Below, piece after piece: positions 37,032 to 46,051 of a DNA stretch of 64,000 nt. The notes under the pieces were generated by a model that saw only the letters and a list, made by a program, of their open reading frames with translations, was not told the origin of the DNA and searched no databases. The position numbers were made by a program, and so were the translations under genes. The first letter of the stretch is position 1; each line of letters opens with the position of its first letter. The stretch covers positions 3,286,001-3,350,000 of the forward strand of contig NZ_BIFQ01000001.1 in assembly GCF_003967515.1 (NCBI RefSeq), given 5' to 3'. Origin of the DNA: Dictyobacter aurantiacus. Its GTDB lineage: Bacteria; Chloroflexota; Ktedonobacteria; Ktedonobacterales; Ktedonobacteraceae.

Positions 37032-37586
37032 ATGTCTTTACCATTCACGGAACAACAGTGCTTCTTTGTCGCTATCCTGATCTTTAGCGTGGTTGGTTTT
37101 CAACGTGGCTGGCGACGCGAGCTTGTTTCACTTGTGTTTATTTTATTAGCCGCCTTTCTTGTCCATCAAGATACCAGCAATGCTGTCGGTTCTTTCATCG
37201 GTCGCTTACCTGCTATTGTTGGCTATGCCGCAGGTTCCAGCCAGCCTCAGGCTACCCCGGTAACTGGATTTCTAGGTGGCCCCTTCTGGTCCTTAGTTAT
37301 TTTCGCCGCCATGGTAGCGTTGGGCTACTACATAGGAAATAAAGCATTTCCTCGACCATCCACACCTCAAGAACGTTTTATAGGTATTGTGCCTGCGGTC
37401 ATTTCCGGGGCCTTTGTGCTGGGTTATTTAAGTAATTATTTTAAAACGATTGGCGGCCGTTCAACTGTGTCGGTTGATGTTCAATCACCTGATCCTTTAA
37501 ACTACGTGGCGGTTATTTTCTTTATCGCGGTAATCGCTATTGTGGTAGCGGTGATTGCTTCACGCAGGAAAGCTGCCAAAAAATAA
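37032..37586 (+). CDS. CvpA-like four-helix membrane protein
   Basis: The 184-aa protein has four hydrophobic helices. Its first segment (LIFSVVGFQRGWRRELVSLVF) resembles the opening of CvpA-family proteins, where a helix is followed by G-x-x-R-G and a second helix. The tail is basic (RRKAAKK). CvpA proteins are linked to envelope integrity and colicin V production; their activity is not known. The start at 37032 has GGGAG about 12 nt upstream. An in-frame ATG at 36927 would add 35 less plausible residues. It lies 44 bp upstream of the PH-domain gene and probably shares its transcript. Confidence 0.65.
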   Translation: MSLPFTEQQCFFVAILIFSVVGFQRGWRRELVSLVFILLAAFLVHQDTSNAVGSFIGRLPAIVGYAAGSSQPQATPVTGFLGGPFWSLVIFAAMVALGYYIGNKAFPRPSTPQERFIGIVPAVISGAFVLGYLSNYFKTIGGRSTVSVDVQSPDPLNYVAVIFFIAVIAIVVAVIASRRKAAKK

Positions 37587-37630
37587 AGAAATGGTGTTCT
37601 GAACACTGTGCTGACCGTTGAGGTGACTGA

Positions 37631-39238
37631 ATGGCTGAGAATCCTAAAAAGACGACCACAAGGCGGCTGGAAAATCCTTTAAGTTCGGCGCGTCGCCGTT
37701 TTAGCTTATCGCAGTTGCGGCGCGGTTCCGATCGACGCTGGCAATTTCCCGGGCAGCAACCGGGTGAAAATGTATTGATGGTTGTACGTCGACACTGGTG
37801 GTTTTTGCTCCGACCCGCGTGGCCATTCCTGGTTTCCGCTTTATCGATCATCGCGATCAGTTTTATCGCGGTGTCGTATCCTGCGCTCGGTTCGCTCTGG
37901 ATTCTACTGGAGATTGCGGCTGTCGTGGCGACGCTGGTAACGGGTGTGTGGTTTATCTATCGCCACCTGATCGCCTGGTGGTATGAGACCTATATTATCA
38001 CCGATCGGCGCCTCATCAATGCGCGCGGCTTATTAGAACCTACACGCCAGCAGACGCCCATTGAAAAGGTCGAGCAGGTTGGCATTGGTGTAGATACATT
38101 GCCCGGCCACCTGTTTAACTTTGGTACGGTGCATGTATACCTGGCGGGCGGTGACCTGTATATCCGCGAGGTGCCAAGGCCCAAAGCTGTCCGCGATGCG
38201 ATTCAGGGTATATCGACTGAAATCAAGGCGAAAAAGCCAAAGCCTCCAGCACCTCCAGAGCCGAGCGATCCCGAACTGGCGGCCGTCCTCAAATCGCTGG
38301 CCAAAGGCAAAGAGGTTCCCAAATTACCCAACGCGGACGAGAATCTCCCGCCGATTCGTGGAGAGAATGGGCGCTTTCTGGGACCACGTCGTACCTTTGG
38401 TGGTATTTTGCGCCTGCCCTGCGATGTACGCTACGTCTCGGGCGAATATACCGTTATGTATGTTCAGCGTTCGCAGTATCTGTTGTGGCGCAACATTGCG
38501 GTTCCAGTGCTCTTGCTGGTATTGTTGGCTCCCATCACCCTGTTTGCGCCTGGCACCGGCCTGATCCCCTATTCCATCTGGCAATACTGGTGGATCTTCA
38601 TGGGACTGGTGCTTCTAGGTCTGCTGCTAACCATTTTCCTGATCTACACCAACTTTGTTGATGATGTTTACATCCTCACCAATCGCCGCATCATCGACAT
38701 TGAGCGCCACTATGGTCTTTTCTTCGAGACCAGCCTGGAGGTAGAGTACAAGAGTGTTCGTGATATTCGCGTGCAGGTGCCCGGAGTGATTGCCCGCTTC
38801 TTTGATGTCGGACATGTCTATATCGAAACGCCTGGCAGCAATCCAGACGTCGTCCTCTCCTATGTGGACCACCCGTTTGTATTGCAGGATGAGGTGCTGG
38901 GCATCAAGTCGCACAAAGATAAAGTGGATGCCGCCAAGCGCGAGAATGATGAGAAGAAACACTTATACACCTGGTTCAGCACGGTGGTCAGCAAACTGGA
39001 GGATACCGATCAACGTGTGAGCACCCCCAATCTGAAAAACCTGGATCTCTTCGACGCCATGGGCTGTGCCAAAGAATGTGGCCTGGACGTGGTTGTGCGC
39101 GGCGAGGCGGTTGATAGCCCCAACATTCCGCCTGGCCTGGTGATTCAGCAGAGCCCCCCTCCTGGTACCGTCATGCAGAAAGGGAGCCAGATCGAGATCG
39201 TCCTGAGTAAAAGGCCGACTCTCGTCGACTCAATTTAA
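37631..39238 (+). CDS. Membrane protein with two bacterial PH (bPH2/YdbT-like) domains and a C-terminal PASTA domain
   Basis: The 535-aa protein has a hydrophobic helix pair (about 54-110), then a YdbS/YdbT-type PH domain (YETYIITDRRLINARGLL, IEKVEQVGIGVDTLPGHLF). A linker rich in Pro and Lys and a second helix pair (about 278-335) follow, with a second PH domain (VYILTNRRIIDIERHYG, KSVRDIRVQVPGVIARFFD). The last 65 residues form a PASTA-like domain (DLFDAMGCAKECGLDVVV, NIPPGLVIQQSPPPGTVM, GSQIEIVLSKRP). The combination is unusual because PASTA normally lies outside the cell, while bPH2 is expected inside. GAGGTGA precedes the ATG. Confidence 0.85.
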   Translation: MAENPKKTTTRRLENPLSSARRRFSLSQLRRGSDRRWQFPGQQPGENVLMVVRRHWWFLLRPAWPFLVSALSIIAISFIAVSYPALGSLWILLEIAAVVATLVTGVWFIYRHLIAWWYETYIITDRRLINARGLLEPTRQQTPIEKVEQVGIGVDTLPGHLFNFGTVHVYLAGGDLYIREVPRPKAVRDAIQGISTEIKAKKPKPPAPPEPSDPELAAVLKSLAKGKEVPKLPNADENLPPIRGENGRFLGPRRTFGGILRLPCDVRYVSGEYTVMYVQRSQYLLWRNIAVPVLLLVLLAPITLFAPGTGLIPYSIWQYWWIFMGLVLLGLLLTIFLIYTNFVDDVYILTNRRIIDIERHYGLFFETSLEVEYKSVRDIRVQVPGVIARFFDVGHVYIETPGSNPDVVLSYVDHPFVLQDEVLGIKSHKDKVDAAKRENDEKKHLYTWFSTVVSKLEDTDQRVSTPNLKNLDLFDAMGCAKECGLDVVVRGEAVDSPNIPPGLVIQQSPPPGTVMQKGSQIEIVLSKRPTLVDSI

Positions 39239-39285
39239 TGGCGCGCCTGTGCGCCCCCGCACAGTCTCGCGCCTGCGGCGCTCGC

Positions 39286-39353
39286 AGGGGAATAGTATAG
39301 TGGTGCAAGTGTGGCGCATCCGCGCCACACTTGCACCACTATACTATTCCCCT
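39286..39353. repeat. Perfect palindrome with 32-bp arms
   Basis: Arms 39286-39317 and 39322-39353 surround the loop ATCC, giving the core GCGC-ATCC-GCGC also found at 5935-5946 and 45288-45299. A GC-rich segment (39241-39284) precedes it. Confidence 0.85.
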
Positions 39354-39356
39354 AAT

Positions 39357-39415
39357 AAAAAAAGTGAAGGTGCCAGAAACGTGCAGAGCACGTTTCTGGC
39401 ACCTTCACTTTTTTT
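39357..39415. terminator. Bidirectional terminator, 28-bp arms
   Basis: Perfect arms (39357-39384, 39388-39415) have a 3-nt loop, an A7 run on the left and a T7 run on the right. It lies between convergent genes and terminates both strands. Confidence 0.9.
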
Positions 39416-39422
39416 ATGCTTA

Positions 39423-40784
39423 CTACCATTTACCGGCGCGGACCAGGAGGGCAACGCTTTCGATGTGATAGGTCTGGGGGAACATGTCGACTGGCTGGGC
39501 TGAGACCAGGCGATAGCGTCCACCGGAGCATAGGGTTGCGATGTCGCGGGCCAGCGTGCTAGGATCACACGAGACGTAGCAGATGGCCCGTGGCGCCATG
39601 GTCTGCAATGCCTGTAGCGCTTTGGGGTGGCAGCCGGCTCGTGGTGGATCGACCAGGGCGATATCGATGCGTTCGCGTCGATAGTGCAACTGGTTAAGGA
39701 TACGTTCCAGCGTTCCTTCCAGGGCTGTGATGTTATTCTGATTGTTCAGGGCGCAGCCGGCTCGTGCATCCATGACCGCGCTGGGTTGGGACTCAACGGC
39801 GATCACGCGGGCGCACTGGGAGGCCAGGAAGGTCGAGAAGAGTCCGACACCGCTATAGCCATCCAGCACTACCTCATGGCGTTGTGGCTCAAGGGCCGCC
39901 ATGGCCTGCTCGACCAGAACGGAGGTCTGGATTGGATTGACCTGAAAGAATGAATCAGCCGAAATGCGGAAACGCCGTCCCAGCACAGCGTCGGTCAGGA
40001 ATTCCTGTCCGACAAAGACACGTCCATAGCGTCCACCGACGCGCTCAATGATCACACCTACGATACCTGGCGCGATTGTCATCAGTTCCTGTGCCAGTTG
40101 ATGTGGATTCTCCATCATCGAGCCGGGGCGCGCATTCAAAATGAGCAGCGTGGGCACCGCCTTGACCGCGTTGGGCGCGATCCCCGTGGCGGCATTGCTG
40201 ACCGCCCCGATGGCGCCACGAATGGTTACGCTTTGCAACATCTGACCGAGAGTGTCACCAAAATAATCGATCAGTTTCCGGCGTACCAGTTGATAGACCT
40301 GGTCCAATGCGGGATGTAAGAGACCACACTCTTCCAGATCCTGTACATCGTGGCTTTCGGTTAGTTTAAAACCGATTTCGCCTGCCGCGCCCACTGTAAA
40401 TACAGCATAATTGCGATAATGCCAGGGTGGGACGCTGGCTGGCATACCGATGGTTGGATGAACAAGTGCGTCTGGTTGTTTGCCGATGCGAACCAGCAAT
40501 TGACGCACAATATGAGCTTTCCATGTCAATTGTGCGGGATACGCGATATGCTGCCACTGGCAGCCGCTATCGGTAAGCTGCGGGTAAGCTGGTTCGACCC
40601 GCTCGGGAGCGGGGCGAAGGATTTCTAGAAGTTCCGCACGTGCATGTCCGCGCCGTTCCTCAACAATCTCCACGCGTACCCGTTCACCCGGAATGCCTCC
40701 CGGCACAAACAGAACACGTCCCTCATAGCGGCCTACGGCGTCTCCTCCGTAGGCAAGATCTGTAAGTTCAACATCAATACTCAT
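39423..40784 (-). CDS. RlmD/RumA-TrmA family RNA m5U methyltransferase
   Basis: The 453-aa protein has an N-terminal TRAM domain (VELTDLAYGGDAVGRYEGRV), a middle SGCQWQHIAYPAQLTWKAHI segment, and a Rossmann-fold methyltransferase domain with DGYSGVGLFSTFLAS (SAM binding), IALVDPPRAGCHPKAL and ICYVSCDPSTLARDI with the catalytic Cys. The family forms 5-methyluridine in 23S rRNA or tRNA using SAM. Only one cysteine remains of the Fe-S cluster motif seen in RumA, so the cluster may be absent. RNA target not determined. The ATG at 40784 has GAGGTGA upstream. Confidence 0.9.
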   Translation of the reverse strand: MSIDVELTDLAYGGDAVGRYEGRVLFVPGGIPGERVRVEIVEERRGHARAELLEILRPAPERVEPAYPQLTDSGCQWQHIAYPAQLTWKAHIVRQLLVRIGKQPDALVHPTIGMPASVPPWHYRNYAVFTVGAAGEIGFKLTESHDVQDLEECGLLHPALDQVYQLVRRKLIDYFGDTLGQMLQSVTIRGAIGAVSNAATGIAPNAVKAVPTLLILNARPGSMMENPHQLAQELMTIAPGIVGVIIERVGGRYGRVFVGQEFLTDAVLGRRFRISADSFFQVNPIQTSVLVEQAMAALEPQRHEVVLDGYSGVGLFSTFLASQCARVIAVESQPSAVMDARAGCALNNQNNITALEGTLERILNQLHYRRERIDIALVDPPRAGCHPKALQALQTMAPRAICYVSCDPSTLARDIATLCSGGRYRLVSAQPVDMFPQTYHIESVALLVRAGKW

Positions 40785-40891
40785 GTTCACCTCGGCGGCA
40801 CCTGACGACAAACTCTGTCGCTGATGTCCGTCCCCTCTTTCCAACGTTTTTGTATCTTTCAAATCTTACTACATAGCCCCTAACAATGGAG

Positions 40892-40960
40892 CTTCACGTA
40901 GTGAAGGATGCTTGTAAATAAGTGGGCTTTGATGTAAGGCCCATGGGAGCATCCTCTTTT
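40892..40960. terminator. Two adjacent hairpins between leftward genes
   Basis: CTTCAC-GTA-GTGAAG (40892-40906) adjoins a larger nested hairpin (GGATGCT 40906-40912 with AGCATCC 40948-40954, inner GTGGGC/GCCCAT). It lies just past the stop of the bactofilin-like gene. Confidence 0.6.
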
Positions 40961-40968
40961 ACGTGTTT

Positions 40969-41967
40969 TTACCAGGAGAGTGGTTGTTTTGGAGAGCCAT
41001 AGAACCGCGTCCCAAAGCGGCTTAAAAAGACTGCTCCGACTCCCAGAATCCCTACTCCAATATTGACGACCCAGCCAATGTAAGGCAACGATCCAAACAG
41101 AGCCAGTATCGCCATACCAACGCCGATCTGAACCAGGCGTGTATCATATTGAGGAAGAATGCGTTGCACGATCGAGTGTCCGATAATCCAGCCGGTCGCG
41201 ACCAATCCAAGTGCCCAGGCTGCAAAGAGTCCGACTGCGACCAGAATTGCCAGCGGAATAGGGATAATAAGTGCAAGCAAGACAGCGAAAATAGCTGGTG
41301 CAAGCAGAATGCTTAACAGCCCCAAAGCGAGGCTTCGTCGCGTCTTCTGTTTTATCGTCGTGCGCACCATCATGACATGTTCTGGTAACAAGGTGGTAAG
41401 CAGCATCCCCATCAAGACCCATGTCACAATATACCAGAAACGGAATTGAACGCCCGCATCACTTCCAAGCATGTCAACGACGCCCGTTGGACAGCCAAAG
41501 TAGCTTCCGTGAAGAAGCAGGTTGTCTTCTTTGTACCGTTGACCTCCACAAACATGAATGTCTCCATTGACGTGCGCGCCAGGGGAAGAACTGAGGTTGC
41601 CACCATAAAGGGTCACGTTGCCGTCGACTCCTCCATCGATAACCACATTTCCACCAATGACCATCACGTCTCCTTTGACTTCACCATGGATGGTGACATT
41701 ACCCCAGAATGAAGTCACATCTCCACATACCACTTCTCCTTTGTTTACCACTACAGCACTCCTGAAACCGGGTTTGCGCTGTTCACCGGTGCAGTCGACT
41801 TGAGGTTGAGACGCCTGGGATGCCAGGTTATTGTTCGCCCCCTGTGCCGATGCCGTAGGAACGCCAGTTGTGAGTGCTTCTACTCCACCGCTTATCAAGA
41901 ATGCCGTCAGGAATATAAGGCCTGACAGCGAGAACATGAATCGTTGTCTTCGAGAGACCTTTCGCAT
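40969..41967 (-). CDS. Bactofilin-like polymer-forming domain protein with multiple membrane helices
   Basis: The 332-aa protein begins with a basic tail and a transmembrane helix (about 11-35), followed by an outer region. It carries short beta-helix repeats of the bactofilin (polymer-forming cytoskeletal) type: GEVVCGDVTSFWGNVTIHGE, VKGDVMVIGGNVVIDGG and VDGNVTLYGGNL. Four helices follow (about 179-300). Placing the repeat domain outside the membrane is predicted from the order of segments. It is the last gene of an operon with an ECF sigma factor and a zinc anti-sigma factor, so it may be an effector or target of that envelope response. The ATG at 41967 has GGGAG upstream. Confidence 0.75.
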   Translation of the reverse strand: MRKVSRRQRFMFSLSGLIFLTAFLISGGVEALTTGVPTASAQGANNNLASQASQPQVDCTGEQRKPGFRSAVVVNKGEVVCGDVTSFWGNVTIHGEVKGDVMVIGGNVVIDGGVDGNVTLYGGNLSSSPGAHVNGDIHVCGGQRYKEDNLLLHGSYFGCPTGVVDMLGSDAGVQFRFWYIVTWVLMGMLLTTLLPEHVMMVRTTIKQKTRRSLALGLLSILLAPAIFAVLLALIIPIPLAILVAVGLFAAWALGLVATGWIIGHSIVQRILPQYDTRLVQIGVGMAILALFGSLPYIGWVVNIGVGILGVGAVFLSRFGTRFYGSPKQPLSW

Positions 41968-42014
41968 ACTAGAACTCCCTATCATGGCCACCATCTGACC
42001 ATGACCTTCGCTGC

Positions 42015-42605
42015 CTACGCTTCTTGTGGAGAGCGCATCAGACGAAGCCACATCCCCATCATGACGACCACTGCGAACGCAAGACCTGACAGCAGCAGGT
42101 TATCGCGGGTGACGAGGGTTAGTTCGGTCTGGATATATTCACCTAGCACAATGCCTGCGTCAATGACACCATTGAAGAGGGAAAGTGTTTTGAGTGCAAG
42201 ATCGGTTTGAAGAATCGCCATGACCAGAAACAAGAGTGGAATGCTGCTCAAGGTGAGGAGACCTAGTGCGGCGCTAATAGCACCAGCTGTGCGTATGCGT
42301 GCAACGCGCAACCGCTGCTGTTGGCGCAGATCCTCAAGCTGATGAGTAATCTGCTTCTGTTGCTGGACTGCTTGCATGATCTGATCGGTTGAAATGCTGG
42401 CCCGGCGTACCAATGAGGGTTCAGATTTTTGAATATGGGGACGTGGCGAACCAACAAGCATGGCATCTATGCGTTGTTGTTCTCGCACAAAAGCACGGCA
42501 GGTGGCACACCGGCTAAGGTGCTGCTGGAGTGCTTGAGCGCGCGACGGTTCCAGTTCGCCATCACGCTGAGCGATCAGCCATTCTTTAGCGTCGCGGCAG
42601 CGCAT
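42015..42605 (-). CDS. Zinc-finger (zf-HC2) transmembrane anti-sigma factor
   Basis: The 196-aa protein has the anti-sigma zinc motif H-x3-C-x2-C in LQQHLSRCATCRAFV, a cytoplasmic helical linker, and two hydrophobic segments (about 97-120 and 167-190). It should bind and restrain the sigma factor encoded just upstream, releasing it after an envelope signal. The start codon at 42605 lies 20 nt inside the sigma gene, with GAGGAGGG upstream, so translation is coupled. This arrangement is typical of ECF sigma/anti-sigma pairs. Confidence 0.87.
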   Translation of the reverse strand: MRCRDAKEWLIAQRDGELEPSRAQALQQHLSRCATCRAFVREQQRIDAMLVGSPRPHIQKSEPSLVRRASISTDQIMQAVQQQKQITHQLEDLRQQQRLRVARIRTAGAISAALGLLTLSSIPLLFLVMAILQTDLALKTLSLFNGVIDAGIVLGEYIQTELTLVTRDNLLLSGLAFAVVVMMGMWLRLMRSPQEA

Positions 42606-43356
42606 CGATTGGTCCCTCCTCATTAGAAGTGTTCTGCTGCATATAGCGGGCCAGTAATTCACGGGCACGGTGTAAGCGTGCTTTTACCAGGGCCGGCGTG
42701 AGCTTTAACGCGTTGGCGATCTCTTCGTATGAAAAGTCATACCAGTAGCGCAGCACAATAACCGCCCGGTACTTGGCTGGCAGGCGTTGCAGATACGTTT
42801 GTATTTCGTCCTGTTGCTCACCATGTAACGCCGATTGTTCGGGACTGATACCCACATCGACGATCCATTCTAAAAATGGTACATCTTCGAGTGGCAGGGC
42901 CAGGAAGCGCCGACGGCGCAGCTGGTCAATGGCCAGGTGGGATGCAATGGAGAGCAGCCATGTGCTGAATTTATGCGCAGATTTATATGTAGCAAGCTGC
43001 GTATAGGATCGCACAAACGTCTCCTGCGTTACATCTTCAGCTTCCGTGATATTCCCGAGCATACGATACGCGAGATTCTGCACGGCATCTTTATAGCGTT
43101 CAACAAGTGTTGCGAAGAGGTCATGTTCGCCATTCAGTATCAGCTCAACGAGCGCTGCGTCGCTCATTGACTCCACGATGGCCCCCGACTTTGTTCTGGC
43201 GCTGGTCACACTGGTATCAGCAACACCCTGTACACCCGCCGCACCTGTTAGTGTCCCACTACCCTGACCACGACGTGGTTTACGAGCCGGCTGCGCGATC
43301 GCACCAGCCCCAATCCCTCCCAACATATTTGAAGCGTTTACAGTTGATTCTAGCAT
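42586..43356 (-). CDS. ECF-family RNA polymerase sigma factor
   Basis: The 256-aa protein has sigma region 2 (LVERYKDAVQNLAYRMLG, EAEDVTQETFVRSY, KFSTWLLSIASHLAIDQLRR) and region 4 (YRAVIVLRYWYDFSYEEIA, ALVKARLHRARELL), and lacks regions 1 and 3. About 65 N-terminal residues rich in Gly, Ala and Thr precede region 2, longer than usual; a later start is possible, since the upstream RBS is weak. It overlaps its anti-sigma gene by 20 nt and is likely regulated by it. Promoters of its regulon were not identified. Confidence 0.9.
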   Translation of the reverse strand: MLESTVNASNMLGGIGAGAIAQPARKPRRGQGSGTLTGAAGVQGVADTSVTSARTKSGAIVESMSDAALVELILNGEHDLFATLVERYKDAVQNLAYRMLGNITEAEDVTQETFVRSYTQLATYKSAHKFSTWLLSIASHLAIDQLRRRRFLALPLEDVPFLEWIVDVGISPEQSALHGEQQDEIQTYLQRLPAKYRAVIVLRYWYDFSYEEIANALKLTPALVKARLHRARELLARYMQQNTSNEEGPIDALPRR

Positions 43357-43711
43357 TTGTCACCGCTCATTTATTCTTAAAACTCGATTCAGATCATAAG
43401 AGGACGGATATACTGCGTCTTCTATGGTCATTTACGAGCAGCGACTAAAAAAGTTGTAATCTCCAGTTGAAGTGTAACACCAGTGGGTCACCAGTTGCAA
43501 GAGAAGAGGACCCTCGCCGACACCACACCTGTGATCACAACCCATGTCTACTGCTCCTTCTTTACCAGATCTGTACCGAACTGAACAACCATTTCTATTT
43601 TCTATATCGTATAGACGTAATAAATCGTTGCCATCAAATTATAATAACAAAAAATCCACCTGATTTCGTCCCTGTTAACCTCACAATGAAGTATTTGCTG
43701 CTGTATTTTCA
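43357..43711. other. Intergenic region without a gene
   Basis: The region is moderately AT-rich, with no frame bearing an RBS and plausible protein. It contains the upstream region of the sigma operon. Confidence 0.5.
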
Positions 43712-43773
43712 GGAGTTGATGCAACACAACGGGTGGGTGCGATCGCACCCACCCGTTGTGTTGCATCAACTCC
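43712..43773. terminator. Perfect 62-bp palindrome
   Basis: The 31-bp halves are exact reverse complements with no spacer, centred on GCGATCGC. It lies 6 bp past the stop of the leftward gene 43780-44970. Confidence 0.85.
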
Positions 43774-43779
43774 CCTGGA

Positions 43780-44970
43780 TTATTTTGTCAGCACATTCAG
43801 GCTATTGGTATTATCATTGGTGAAGTAGACCTTGAGGTTCCCCAGCTGATCTTTCACTGCCGCGACCCCAAACAGGGCTGAATTGTTCCCTTGAGCATCG
43901 ACCATGGCCGGATCGATCTGTTTTACCCCAACCACGGTCCCTTTCTGCAGATTGATTTCAACCAGGTTATTGTTATTCAGGTTTACCACCAGGGCGTCAC
44001 CATTTAAAGGATTGATCGTCATACCGCCGGGATTATTCAATGGGCCACCTTTGAAGATGGTCTGAGATTTTACCGAGAGCTTGAGCTTGCTGCTGAATGG
44101 ATAGCCGGCGATGCGGTTGGTTGAAGGATCAACGGCCAGCAGGACATCTTTCCATTTATCGTGGCCGACTTTGAGCTCCGGCAGCCAGCGTAGCTCAATC
44201 TTCGAAACTTTATCCCGCAGTCCGAACTGGCCAATCTGGGTTACCTTGAACTTGACGGGCTTGCCGCGCTCCTGCTTCTTGATATCGACGCGTAGGATCT
44301 TGCCGTCAAATTTGTTGCTGGTAAAGAAGGTAGCGATCTTATCCATGTCTTTGTCGCTGGTTTTACCAACTGTAATGCCCCAGGGTCCATTGAAGAGGGG
44401 GCTTTTCAGGGTCTGGAAAATGGAGCCATTGGCATTGAGGATCAACACATCATTACCGGTTGAGTTCGCCACTAACAGCTTGCCACCGTCGAAGGCCATC
44501 GCGGAGGGACCCGACACACCATTGGCGGCTGGCATATTAAAGACGCGCCCCTTGCCAGTGACAGGCGCGAACTTCACCAACGTCATCCCCTTGTCCTCAT
44601 TACCAATATTAGATACAAGTATGTCACCAGCTTTTAGCGTTGGTGAAAGATTGGCCGGGGCGATCGCGATCTTGTAAGGGTTAGGATCAACCATGGCCCT
44701 TTTGCCAGTGAAATCGAGCACGTTCGCCGTGCTCCCGATCTGTGAGATATTTTTCAGCCCATTGATGTTCGTGATGGCTGGTGCGTGCCATTGTTTATGC
44801 TGCTGATACGCCGCGTGTGAGATGCTCAATTGCTGGAAAGCAAAAAATATGATCGCGCCCAGGAGTACTATAATCGTCGCCATGATACCCAGACGACCAC
44901 CACGTGAAGATAAAAACTTTGTTGAGCCTGCCGTAGCGGGCTGAGTATGCGCCGTGTTAAGAAGTGACAT
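43780..44970 (-). CDS. Membrane-anchored NHL/SMP-30-like beta-propeller protein
   Basis: The 396-aa protein has a short cytoplasmic tail, one transmembrane helix (about residues 28-50) and a large outer domain. Propeller-like repeats include PSAMAFDGGKLLVANSTGND, GPWGITVGKTSD, LLAVDPSTNRIAGYPFS, and GGMTINPLNGDALVVNLNN with LVEINLQKG. No catalytic motif is evident, so a binding or structural role outside the cell is likely. The ATG at 44970 has GGGGAGAAG upstream. A perfect palindrome lies directly downstream. Confidence 0.75.
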   Translation of the reverse strand: MSLLNTAHTQPATAGSTKFLSSRGGRLGIMATIIVLLGAIIFFAFQQLSISHAAYQQHKQWHAPAITNINGLKNISQIGSTANVLDFTGKRAMVDPNPYKIAIAPANLSPTLKAGDILVSNIGNEDKGMTLVKFAPVTGKGRVFNMPAANGVSGPSAMAFDGGKLLVANSTGNDVLILNANGSIFQTLKSPLFNGPWGITVGKTSDKDMDKIATFFTSNKFDGKILRVDIKKQERGKPVKFKVTQIGQFGLRDKVSKIELRWLPELKVGHDKWKDVLLAVDPSTNRIAGYPFSSKLKLSVKSQTIFKGGPLNNPGGMTINPLNGDALVVNLNNNNLVEINLQKGTVVGVKQIDPAMVDAQGNNSALFGVAAVKDQLGNLKVYFTNDNTNSLNVLTK

Positions 44971-45268
44971 CTCTACTTCTCCCCTTCTTGTCAAAGACAA
45001 GTTAAATACATAAACACAAATCTAACGCACAGTTTGCGACCTTATGTGCTTTTACACGAAGTGATAAAGTCACATTTTCTGAATAACCCAAAAGTCACTT
45101 CAAATACATATGTGCATGCTAATGGGAGGAATAGCCAATCAATGGTAATCATGACACAGCGAGAGGGGTCCTGGTTTTATGCCACTGATTAAGAATGTAT
45201 CTTACACCCATGATTATCACGTGCAGCAAGCCTAAGCTTGCGCCCCTCTGTAGCTCACAAATCCATGG
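44971..45268. other. Intergenic region without a gene
   Basis: It contains the upstream region of the leftward propeller gene and a short hairpin-rich stretch. No gene seen. Confidence 0.4.
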
Positions 45269-45375
45269 TGTGTTGGTGCAGTAGGGGGCGCATCCGCGCC
45301 CCCTACTGCACCAACACACAAAACCAGCGCGGCCGCGCAGCGGACGCGCGTGCGGGGGCGCGTAGATGCCCCCAG
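45269..45375. repeat. Palindrome followed by the GC-rich dispersed motif
   Basis: Perfect 23-bp arms (45269-45291, 45296-45318) have the loop ATCC. The GC-rich motif follows at about 45327-45362, almost identical to the copy at 36762-36800. The arms share GTGTTGGT and the core GGGGCGC-ATCC-GCGCCCC with the palindrome at 5917-5964. Confidence 0.85.
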
Positions 45376-45484
45376 GGTGACGGGAGTCAGACACATTCTC
45401 TAAGGTCTCTGTATTGTAAAACCCTATCTGATCCGCTATATGTTAAAATTGAAAATAAATACATTAATAGATTTAGGGGTAAAA

Positions 45485-46003
45485 ATGCAGAGCGCGGAAA
45501 AAATTTTGCATATTGAGAGAGATATCGTGTGGATGCCTAAACCAAATGAAGGGTGGCTTGTCCTATCTTCGCAATTGCCTGCAAGTGAGGCAATCTCGAC
45601 AGCTTTTGTGCTGGCTTTTTCCGACGATCGTCTCTTGCTGACGAACCTGATTGATCGTGGCTGGGACATTGCGGGAGGTCATGTAGAGCCTGGTGAACTT
45701 GCCGAAGAGGCTGCCCGTCGGGAAGTATATGAAGAGACAGGTGCCACATTAGGACCATTGCATTTGCTTGGCTACCAGCGTTTACGGCTCCTTGCTCCCA
45801 AACCTGAAGGGTATCGCTATCCCTATCCTGATAGTTATCAGATATTTTACTGGTCCCATGTAGAATCGATGAATGAGAAGTTCGCTCCAACCGAGGAAGC
45901 ACAGGGATGCGCCCTTTTTGCCCCGGCAGAAGCTGTAAATATCTCCTGGGTGAAGTCAAATTATGGATTGTATGAAGCCGCCTTAGCTGCCGCTACTCAC
46001 TAA
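45485..46003 (+). CDS. NUDIX hydrolase
   Basis: The 172-aa protein contains a complete NUDIX box (G-x5-E-x7-REUxEExGU), visible as GGHVEPGELAEEAAR followed by REVYEETGA. It coordinates Mg2+ for hydrolysis of a nucleoside diphosphate linked to X. The family cannot be given a substrate from sequence alone. GGGG-containing leader precedes the ATG at 45485. It is the first gene of a short rightward cluster with a GNAT and a nucleotidyltransferase gene, spaced 48 bp and 14 bp apart. Confidence 0.92.
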   Translation: MQSAEKILHIERDIVWMPKPNEGWLVLSSQLPASEAISTAFVLAFSDDRLLLTNLIDRGWDIAGGHVEPGELAEEAARREVYEETGATLGPLHLLGYQRLRLLAPKPEGYRYPYPDSYQIFYWSHVESMNEKFAPTEEAQGCALFAPAEAVNISWVKSNYGLYEAALAAATH

Positions 46004-46051
46004 TCACTCAGCCCTGAGCAATGAGCAAAAGATAATGAGGATAAATGAAAA

